Positions 6,654 to 12,284 of a stretch of 13,189 nt of DNA are shown one piece after another. The stretch's first letter is position 1; every line of letters starts with the position of its first letter. The translations under genes were made by a program, and so were the position numbers. Origin of the DNA: an uncultured Clostridia bacterium (lineage in GTDB: Bacteria; Bacillota; Clostridia; TANB77; RGIG9151). The stretch covers positions 1 to 13,189 of the forward strand of contig CAKSUD010000049.1 in NCBI GenBank assembly GCA_934500865.1, given 5' to 3'. Under the pieces are notes generated by a model. The model was not told the DNA's origin. It searched no databases and saw only the letters and a program-made list of their open reading frames with translations.

Positions 6654-7754
6654 ATGAGATTACTAGTAGAAAAAGAAAGTTTATTAATAGGACTTACAGC
6701 AGCACAAAAAGCAGTAGCAACTAAAACAACTATGCCAATGTTAGAATGCTTTCATTTAATTGTAAAAAATGATATGCTTACTATTTCAGCTACTGACTTA
6801 GATTTAGGAATAGAATACAAACTTAATGTAGAAGTAAAAGAAGAAGGGGAAGTTACAGTAAGTGCCGGTATTTTTTCTGAGATAATAAGAAAGTTACCTG
6901 AAAGTACTGTTGAGTTATCAACAAATGAACAAAATCTTCTTATAATAGAATGTGAAGGTTCTTTATTTAATGTAGTAACCGGAAATAGTGCTGATTTTCC
7001 GGTTTTCCCAGAAGTTAATATTGAACAATCAATTGAAATAAAGCAAAATGTTTTAAAGGAAATGATAAGAAAGACTATATTTGCAGTAGGAATAGATGAA
7101 TCAAGACCTATTTTTACAGGTTGTTTAATAGAGAAGAAAAATGACATATTAAATATGGTTGCATTAGATGGTTTTAGACTTGCTTTGCAAACAAAAGTGT
7201 TGATAAATGAAAATTCAGGTGATTTTAAGGCAATTATTCCAGGAAGAACTTTAACTGAAATATCAAAAATTCTTTTGGATACAGAAGATATTGTAAAAAT
7301 TGGTGTTAATAGAAATCAAGGTATTTTTGAAATGCCTAATTGTATAGCTTTTACAAGAGTATTAGAGGGAGAATTCTTAGATTATAGACAAGCTATTCCT
7401 AAAGAAAAGGAATTACGAGTAATTGTTGATAAAAATACTTTATTAAGTTCTTTAGAAAGAGCAGCTGTTATGTCAAGAGATGAAAAGCAACTTCCTGTTA
7501 AGATAACTATTGCTGATTCACTACTTATTATTCAATGTGCTGTTCAATCTGGTAATGTAAGAGAAGAAGTTGTTGTTGAAAGTGTGGGAAATAATTTAGA
7601 AATAGGCTTTAATCCTAAGTATTTAATTGATGCGGTAAAAGCAGTAGATGACGGAAAAATAATTTTGGATTTTGGTTCTTCAATCTCGCCTTGTGTTATA
7701 AGACCTGAAACTGGGGAAGAATATACATATATGGTTCTTCCTGTTAGAATTTAA
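6654..7754 (+). CDS. dnaN: DNA polymerase III beta subunit (sliding clamp)
   Basis: Forms the dimeric ring that tethers DNA polymerase III and other clamp-binding proteins to DNA. It has 366 aa, standard for the family, covering the three clamp domains (about 1-120, 125-245, 250-366). Recognisable family segments are the N-terminal LLVEKESLLIGL and AVATKTTMPMLECF, ATDLDLGIEY, PIFTGCLIE with DGFRLAL at the start of domain 2, and the C-terminal MVLPVRI that lines the protein-binding pocket. AAAGGAGG lies 8-9 nt before the ATG. It stands directly downstream of oriC part 2, with recF 25 nt after it in the same direction. Confidence 0.98.
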   Translation: MRLLVEKESLLIGLTAAQKAVATKTTMPMLECFHLIVKNDMLTISATDLDLGIEYKLNVEVKEEGEVTVSAGIFSEIIRKLPESTVELSTNEQNLLIIECEGSLFNVVTGNSADFPVFPEVNIEQSIEIKQNVLKEMIRKTIFAVGIDESRPIFTGCLIEKKNDILNMVALDGFRLALQTKVLINENSGDFKAIIPGRTLTEISKILLDTEDIVKIGVNRNQGIFEMPNCIAFTRVLEGEFLDYRQAIPKEKELRVIVDKNTLLSSLERAAVMSRDEKQLPVKITIADSLLIIQCAVQSGNVREEVVVESVGNNLEIGFNPKYLIDAVKAVDDGKIILDFGSSISPCVIRPETGEEYTYMVLPVRI

Positions 7755-7779
7755 AATTAAAAAAGAGGAGTAGTTCTTT

Positions 7780-8838
7780 TTGATTATAGAAAGTATAAAA
7801 CTAAAGAATTTTAGAAGCTATAAAACTAAAGAATTTTTTCTTTCGCCGACAACTAATGTTTTTTTCGGAAATAATGCGCAAGGAAAAACGAATGTTTTAG
7901 AGGCTGTTTATGTTTGTGCTTTAGGGAAATCTTTTAGAAGCAGAAAAGATGCTGAGTTGGTTAAATTCGGTGAAGATTTTGGAATTGTGGATATTTCGTT
8001 TTGTGATAAAATCAGAAAGAAAAATATTAATTTTATAGTTTCTAGTAAGAGTAAGAAACAAATTAAGATTAATGGAATAAAGCAAACAAAAATAAGTGAT
8101 TTACTTGGAAATTTGTTTGTTGTCTTGTTTTCTCCTGAGGATATGACTTTTGCTAAAGGTGAACCGAACGAAAGAAGAAAAAGTTTTGATTTATTGATTA
8201 GTCAGTTAAATCCTGTATACATGCATGTTTTACAAGAGTATTATAAAGTTTTGGAGCAACGAAATTCTTTGTTAAAGAATAAAGAAAGGAATATTGATTA
8301 TTCTGAACTGGATGTTTGGGATGAAAAGTTAGCAGAATTGAATATAAAAATTAAAGAAATAAGAAAAGAATACATCGAAAAAATAAAACCTATTTTTGCA
8401 AAGTATCATAAGGAAATTGCTAATCAGAAAGAAGATATGTTAATAAAATATAGAACTCAAGTTGAAGGTAGCAAAGAAGAAGTGGAAAAAGCTCTGAAAG
8501 ATAGACGTATCCAGGATTTAAGGCGAGGCTTTACTTCTTATGGAATACACAGAGACGACTATATTTTTGAAATAAATGGACTTAGTTTAGGTCTGTTTGG
8601 TTCGCAAGGACAAATAAGGACTGCAATTTTATCTCTCAAGCTTGCCGAAAAAGATTTGTTTTATATAGAAAAAGGTGAAATGCCTATACTTTTACTTGAT
8701 GATGTTATGTCTGAGCTAGATGGATATAGAAGAGAATATTTATATGAAAAATTAAAAAATTGTCAGGTTTTAATAACTTGTACGGATAAGCTAAATGGAA
8801 GCGATATTACATCTTTTGAGATAATAAAAGAAGTTTAA
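7780..8838 (+). CDS. recF: DNA replication and repair protein RecF
   Basis: SMC-like ABC ATPase that helps load RecA at gaps in the RecFOR pathway. It has 352 aa, slightly shorter than the 360-375 typical. It begins with the family signature IIESIKLKNFRSY, then Walker A GNNAQGKT (30-37) and ALGKSFR. A charged helical arm follows (about 150-225). The C-terminal lobe has LFGSQGQIRTAILSLKLAE (ABC signature region) and Walker B LLLDDVMSELD (about 303-313). The start is TTG at 7780, with GAGGAG 9 nt upstream; no ATG or GTG fits the conserved N-terminus. The gap from dnaN is 25 nt, leaving no room for yaaA/rlbA. Its TAA shares the palindrome TTAA with the stop codon of the convergent gene. Confidence 0.97.
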   Translation: MIIESIKLKNFRSYKTKEFFLSPTTNVFFGNNAQGKTNVLEAVYVCALGKSFRSRKDAELVKFGEDFGIVDISFCDKIRKKNINFIVSSKSKKQIKINGIKQTKISDLLGNLFVVLFSPEDMTFAKGEPNERRKSFDLLISQLNPVYMHVLQEYYKVLEQRNSLLKNKERNIDYSELDVWDEKLAELNIKIKEIRKEYIEKIKPIFAKYHKEIANQKEDMLIKYRTQVEGSKEEVEKALKDRRIQDLRRGFTSYGIHRDDYIFEINGLSLGLFGSQGQIRTAILSLKLAEKDLFYIEKGEMPILLLDDVMSELDGYRREYLYEKLKNCQVLITCTDKLNGSDITSFEIIKEV

Positions 8839-9173
8839 CTAAATAAAATGAAAGCAAGACATAAAAGTAATGTTTTGTTGTCGCTTTCTTCTTCTTTATC
8901 GGTAAAAAGTATGTATATAAGCAGTATTAGAAGTATGTCATCAAAACATATTTTTCTGCCTATTAGCTTTTCAATTGGGTCTAAGAAAGAACGAAGAAAA
9001 GAGCTGTCTAGAAAAGAAGACTGCTCTTTTTTTACGTTTTCTTCCGGTTCATTGCAACAGTTTTCTTGTTTTTTTGAATTGGATTTTGTAGAATTCTTAT
9101 TAGTTTTGTTTTGGATGGTTCTTTTTGAATAAGGAAAAGCAGAATTATTTCTGTATCTGCAAGAGTATGTCAT
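8835..9173 (-). CDS. Hypothetical protein with hydrophobic C-terminus, 112 aa
   Basis: Not recognised by name; the last gene of a three-gene minus-strand operon. The ATG is preceded by a near-perfect AAGGAGGT at 8 nt, and that site overlaps the stop of the previous gene. Residues 1-50 are polar and Asn/Ser/Lys-rich with a C39-C40 pair. A short repeated segment follows (SSFLDSSFLRSFLD, 52-65). Then comes FDDILLILLIYILF (77-90), an acidic loop DKEEESDNK, and LLLCLAFILFS (102-112), two short hydrophobic stretches that could form a membrane hairpin or pack together. I recall similar small clostridial proteins ending in a DD-LLLL-acidic-LLLL pattern, without a known function. Its 3' end is convergent with recF, and a terminator for recF lies antisense inside it. 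The plus-strand frame across this region lacks a ribosome binding site. Confidence 0.8.
   Translation of the reverse strand: MTYSCRYRNNSAFPYSKRTIQNKTNKNSTKSNSKKQENCCNEPEENVKKEQSSFLDSSFLRSFLDPIEKLIGRKICFDDILLILLIYILFTDKEEESDNKTLLLCLAFILFS
8997..9033 (+). terminator. Rho-independent terminator for dnaN-recF, inside the convergent gene
   Basis: AAAAGAGCTGTCT (8997-9009) pairs with AGACTGCTCTTTT (9018-9030), giving a 13-bp stem with one mismatch and an 8-nt loop, followed by seven Ts (9027-9033) on the plus strand. It starts 158 nt after the recF stop and lies in codons about 47-59 of the minus-strand 112-aa gene. On the minus strand the stem is followed by only four Ts, so it should act mainly on plus-strand transcripts. 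Confidence 0.7.
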
Positions 9174-9187
9174 AAGAATATACCTCC

Positions 9188-9442
9188 TTATGTTTTTTCT
9201 TCTTCATTACTATCAAAGAAATGAAGTTCATTTAGTAATTTAAAAGTGTCTGTTAGCATAATTATTTTTTCACATTGTTCTAATTTTTTTTGTCTTTTGG
9301 GGCTTAAGTATGGTTTTAAGGAAGTAAGTAGGTTTGATTCTGCTGAATTGTTAGATGAAGAAGTGTCTGATAAAAGTGAAATTATGTCTGATAGTTCACT
9401 TGCTGAATCATTGGATACATCTGCGTTTGATGTGTTTTCCAT
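9188..9442 (-). CDS. Small hypothetical protein with LKPYLSPKRQKKL motif, 84 aa
   Basis: Not recognised by name; middle gene of the minus-strand trio. The frame extends to GTG codons at 9454 and 9451, but AGGTGG (9451-9456) sits 8 nt before the ATG at 9442, which is chosen. The first 35 residues are Ser/Asn/Asp-rich and probably disordered (NDSASELSD, SDTSSSNNS). A basic, helix-prone block LKPYLSPKRQKKLEQCEKI (42-60) and a hydrophobic helix (IIMLTDTFKLLNELHFF) follow, with an acidic end. The LKPYLS-RQKK block has the look of a conserved motif that I recall from small clostridial proteins without assigned function. No signal peptide. It starts 15 nt after the upstream gene's stop and ends 14 nt before the downstream ATG, so the three are almost certainly one transcript. 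Confidence 0.8.
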   Translation of the reverse strand: MENTSNADVSNDSASELSDIISLLSDTSSSNNSAESNLLTSLKPYLSPKRQKKLEQCEKIIMLTDTFKLLNELHFFDSNEEEKT

Positions 9443-9450
9443 AGTGTTCA

Positions 9451-9456
9451 CCACCT
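9451..9456 (-). promoter_or_regulatory. Ribosome binding site that decides the start of the middle small gene
   Basis: AGGTGG on the minus strand overlaps the upstream in-frame GTG codons and lies 8 nt from the ATG at 9442, which selects that ATG. Confidence 0.6.
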
Positions 9457-9457
9457 G

Positions 9458-9712
9458 TTAAATGTTTTTTAAATCCTTTTCTATTGTACTTGTGTCTATT
9501 TTTGATAAATCTGTTTTTTCTAAAACTTCTTTTAATGTTTCTGTGTCTTTTCCGAGTAAACTTTTTACTTTATTCGATTCGAGTAGTTTTTTTATGTCTT
9601 CTTTATTTGAGTTCTTTATTATACTTTTTGCTTTTTCTAAGTTTTTTGATAAATCCTTTTTTGGAAGTTTGGATAGAACAGCGGAAAGTTTTTTTACCAT
9701 TTTTTCATCCAT
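9458..9712 (-). CDS. Small Lys-rich helical hypothetical protein, 84 aa
   Basis: Not recognised by name; first gene of the minus-strand trio. An ATG two codons upstream (9718) is only 2 nt from AAAAGGAG, whereas the ATG at 9712 is 8 nt away and is chosen. The protein is highly charged and appears all helical: MVKKLSAVLSKLPKKDLSKNL, KAKSIIKNSNKEDIKKLLES and GKDTETLKEVLEKTDLSKI, with no Cys, no signal peptide and no membrane segment. Heptad-like Leu/Ile spacing suggests helix packing or a short coiled coil, possibly with its operon partners. It is divergent from the hydrogenase operon across a 181-nt gap and stands on the lagging strand of its replication arm. Confidence 0.8.
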   Translation of the reverse strand: MDEKMVKKLSAVLSKLPKKDLSKNLEKAKSIIKNSNKEDIKKLLESNKVKSLLGKDTETLKEVLEKTDLSKIDTSTIEKDLKNI

Positions 9713-9720
9713 AATCATCT

Positions 9721-9728
9721 CTCCTTTT
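9721..9728 (-). promoter_or_regulatory. Ribosome binding site that decides the start of the first small gene
   Basis: AAAAGGAG on the minus strand is 2 nt from the ATG at 9718 but 8 nt from the ATG at 9712, favouring the shorter protein. Confidence 0.65.
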
Positions 9729-9735
9729 CGGTTAC

Positions 9736-9765
9736 ATTATATGCTTGAGTCTAAGAAAATGTGAA
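9736..9765 (-). promoter_or_regulatory. Promoter of the three-gene cassette, sigma-A or sigma-E type
   Basis: Read as sigma-A: TTCACA (9760-9765), 18-nt spacer, TATAAT (9736-9741). Read as sporulation sigma-E (KMATATT-N14/15-CATACANT in B. subtilis): TCACATT (9758-9764), 14-nt spacer, CATATAAT (9736-9743), one mismatch in each element. The expected start point is within about 10 nt of the ribosome binding site, so the leader is very short. Confidence 0.6.
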
Positions 9766-9821
9766 CAAATATTGTAGTTAATGTTAAGTAACAAAATAAC
9801 AAAAACACCATTGTTTTTTTG

Positions 9822-9850
9822 TTGAATATTGAAAATATACGTGATAGAAT
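9822..9850 (+). promoter_or_regulatory. Sigma-A promoter of the hydrogenase operon
   Basis: TTGAAT (9822-9827), a 17-nt spacer and TAGAAT (9845-9850), each one or two bases from consensus, lie 43 nt upstream of the first hydrogenase gene. No convincing Rex operator overlaps it. Confidence 0.7.
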
Positions 9851-9893
9851 ATTCCTTGGTGAAGTAAAACAAACAAAATAGGAGGAGTGAAAA

Positions 9894-10385
9894 ATGGCTG
9901 AAAATAAGTGTTGTTGCTGCGAATTAGACGCAGAAAAAGTAAAAGAACTACAAAGAATTATTGAAGAACACAAAGAGCAAGAAGGAGCATTAATTCCTGT
10001 ATTGCACGAAGCACAAGAGCTATTTGGATATTTACCAGAAAAGGTACAACAAATGATAGCAGATGGGTTAGGGCATAGCCTAGCAGAAGTTTATGGTGTT
10101 GCAACTTTCTATTCAAGATTTACACTTGAACCTAAAGGAAGATATAACATTCAAATTTGTTTGGGAACGGCTTGTTATGTAAAAGGTGCTGATAAGGTAT
10201 TGGAAAAAATAGAAAGTGTACTTGGAATAAAAGCCGGTGAAACAACTCCTGATGGAAAGTTTTCTATTCAAGATACTCGTTGCGTAGGCGCTTGTGGCCT
10301 TGCACCTGTTATGGTTATTAATGATGAGGTTTATGGAAAAATGACTCCTGATATGGTTGAGGGAATCTTAGCTAAATATGAATAA
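9894..10385 (+). CDS. hndA: NADH-dependent [FeFe] hydrogenase, NuoE-like subunit (HndA/HydC)
   Basis: Small [2Fe-2S] electron-transfer subunit of a cytoplasmic, NAD-linked and probably ferredoxin-coupled hydrogenase. It has 163 aa, typical for the NuoE/HndA/HydC family. The N-terminal helical part (EEHKEQEGALIPVLHEAQ, then LFGYLPEKV and SLAEVYGVATFYSRF) precedes a thioredoxin-fold domain with cluster ligands C89, C94, C130 and C134 (CLGTAC and CVGACGLAP). It starts with an unusual run of four Cys at 6-9 (NKCCCCEL). GGAGGAG lies 6 nt before the ATG. It is first in an operon; the NuoF-like gene follows after 15 nt. The partner subunits, not this one, carry the flavin and the hydrogen site. Confidence 0.95.
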   Translation: MAENKCCCCELDAEKVKELQRIIEEHKEQEGALIPVLHEAQELFGYLPEKVQQMIADGLGHSLAEVYGVATFYSRFTLEPKGRYNIQICLGTACYVKGADKVLEKIESVLGIKAGETTPDGKFSIQDTRCVGACGLAPVMVINDEVYGKMTPDMVEGILAKYE

Positions 10386-10400
10386 GAAAGGAGATACGAG

Positions 10401-12269
10401 ATGAAAACGTTAGAAGAATTAGAGCAAATTCGTAAGAATACTTTTGAACAAATAAAAATGAGAGTTGGAGAGAAGATTGATTCTAATAGAAAAAACATTC
10501 TGGTTTGTGGCGGTACAGGTTGTACATCTTCTAAATCTCCAAAGATTATTGAGGAATTGGAAAGAGAAATAAAGGAAAAACATTTAGAAAATGAAGTTCA
10601 AGTGATAAAAACAGGTTGTTTTGGTTTATGTGCTAAAGGACCTATTATGATTGTTTACCCTGGGGAAACATTCTACACAATGGTTAAACCAGAAGATGTT
10701 CCGGAAATAGTAGAAGAACATATTGTAAACGGAAATGTTGTTGAAAGATTGCTTATAAAGGATACAGAAACTGAACAACTTGCTCACACATTGCACGAAT
10801 TAGGTTTTTATCAAAAACAAAACAGACTTGCACTAAGAAATTGTGGAAGAATAAATCCTGAAAATATTGATGAATATTTGGCTTTTGATGGTTATAAAGC
10901 TTTAGAGAAGGTTTTAACTGAGATGAAACCAGAAGAAGTAATTGATACTATGTTAAGGTCCGGATTAAGAGGCCGTGGTGGTGCCGGTTTCCCAACAGGA
11001 AGGAAATGGGCTTTTGCTGCAGCACAACCGGAAGGTCAAAAATACGTTTGTTGTAATGCTGACGAAGGAGATCCTGGAGCTTTTATGGATAGAAGTGTGT
11101 TAGAAGGTGATCCACATTCAGTATTAGAAGCTATGGCAATTGCTGGTTATGCTATTGGTTCAAATCAAGGATACATCTATGTTAGAGCAGAATATCCTAT
11201 TGCTGTTAACAGACTTAGAATTGCAATTGAACAAGCTAAAGAATATGGTGTTTTAGGTAATAATATTTTTGGAACAAACTTTAGTTTTGATATAGGAATT
11301 AGATTAGGTGCAGGAGCATTTGTCTGCGGTGAAGAAACTGCTCTTATGACTTCTATTGAAGGTAAGAGGGGTGAACCTAGAACAAGACCTCCATTCCCTG
11401 CAATTAAAGGTTTGTTTGGAAAGCCTACAATATTAAATAATGTTGAGACACTGGCTAATATTCCTAAAATTATATTAAAAGGTGCAGAATGGTTCAGTTC
11501 TATCGGTACTGAAAAGAGTACAGGTACAAAGGTATTTGCTGTTGGTGGTAAGATTAATAATACCGGACTTGTTGAGGTTCCTATGGGAATTACACTTAGA
11601 GAGATCGTTTATGATATAGGTGGAGGAATTCCTAATGGCAAGAAGTTTAAAGCTGCCCAAACTGGTGGTCCTTCTGGTGGTTGTATTCCTGCAAGTCATT
11701 TAGATACACCTATTGATTATGATTCTTTAATGGCAATTGGTTCTATGATGGGTTCTGGTGGACTTATTGTTATGGATGAAGATAACTGTATGGTTGATAT
11801 TGCTAAATTCTTCTTAGAATTTACTATTAGTGAATCGTGTGGAAAATGTCCACCTTGCAGAATTGGTACTAGAAGAATGTATGAAATATTAGATAGAATT
11901 ACTAAAGGTCAAGGAGAAGAAGGAGATATTGAAAAGCTAGAGGAACTTGCTAACAATATTAAATGTTCTGCTCTTTGTGGACTTGGACAAACTGCTCCAA
12001 ACCCTGTTTTGAGTACGATTAAATACTTTAGAGATGAATATGAAGCTCATATTAAAGAAAAGAGATGTCCGGCTGGAGCTTGTAAGAAACTTACTAATTA
12101 CGTTATTAATCCGGATAAATGTAAAGGATGTAGCTTATGTGCTAGAAATTGTCCTGTTGGAGCTATTTCTGGTGAGATTAAGAGTCCATTTAAAATTGAT
12201 CCGAACAAGTGTATTAAGTGCGGATTATGTATGAGCAAGTGTAACTTTAAGGCAATAGATAAAAAGTAA
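10401..12269 (+). CDS. hndC: NADH-dependent [FeFe] hydrogenase, NuoF-like flavin subunit (HndC/HydB)
   Basis: NAD(H)-oxidising or -reducing flavin subunit. It has 622 aa, matching HydB/HndC and longer than NuoF alone. Order: a thioredoxin-like [2Fe-2S] domain (about 30-110; C36, C41, C73, C77), equivalent to the separate HndB of some operons; the NuoF FMN and NADH domain from GLRGRGGAGFPTGRKW (188-203), with CCNADEGDPGAFMDR and GAGAFVCGEETAL; the NuoF [4Fe-4S] motif ESCGKCPPCRIGT (C480, C483, C486) with C526; a CPAGAC pair (C556, C561); and a C-terminal two-[4Fe-4S] ferredoxin domain (C574/577/580/584 and C604/607/610/614). The extra domains at both ends are characteristic of electron-bifurcating hydrogenases. 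AAAGGAG precedes the ATG. The catalytic subunit follows after 15 nt. The bifurcating role is inferred from subunit architecture. Confidence 0.95.
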   Translation: MKTLEELEQIRKNTFEQIKMRVGEKIDSNRKNILVCGGTGCTSSKSPKIIEELEREIKEKHLENEVQVIKTGCFGLCAKGPIMIVYPGETFYTMVKPEDVPEIVEEHIVNGNVVERLLIKDTETEQLAHTLHELGFYQKQNRLALRNCGRINPENIDEYLAFDGYKALEKVLTEMKPEEVIDTMLRSGLRGRGGAGFPTGRKWAFAAAQPEGQKYVCCNADEGDPGAFMDRSVLEGDPHSVLEAMAIAGYAIGSNQGYIYVRAEYPIAVNRLRIAIEQAKEYGVLGNNIFGTNFSFDIGIRLGAGAFVCGEETALMTSIEGKRGEPRTRPPFPAIKGLFGKPTILNNVETLANIPKIILKGAEWFSSIGTEKSTGTKVFAVGGKINNTGLVEVPMGITLREIVYDIGGGIPNGKKFKAAQTGGPSGGCIPASHLDTPIDYDSLMAIGSMMGSGGLIVMDEDNCMVDIAKFFLEFTISESCGKCPPCRIGTRRMYEILDRITKGQGEEGDIEKLEELANNIKCSALCGLGQTAPNPVLSTIKYFRDEYEAHIKEKRCPAGACKKLTNYVINPDKCKGCSLCARNCPVGAISGEIKSPFKIDPNKCIKCGLCMSKCNFKAIDKK

Positions 12270-12284
12270 AAAGGGGTGAAAAAA

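Noticed and set aside
8848..9132. Plus-strand 94-codon open frame after recF
   Set aside because: It has no ribosome binding site and mirrors the minus-strand 112-aa gene, which has a near-perfect one.
9462..9764. Plus-strand open frames opposite the first small gene of the cassette
   Set aside because: They are Phe/Ser/Leu-rich antisense readings of Lys/Glu codons with no ribosome binding site.
9772..9794. Imperfect inverted repeat with outer TTGT and AACAA ends, resembling a Rex redox-sensor operator
   Set aside because: Only one half matches TTGTTAA well; at the 18-bp Rex spacing the other half does not match, and the site does not overlap the hydrogenase promoter.
9796..9825. A-rich and T-rich arms (AACAAAAAC / GTTTTTTTGTT) as a terminator or operator upstream of the hydrogenase operon
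   Set aside because: Pairing needs a bulge, is almost all A-T and lies directly before a promoter; likely just low complexity.
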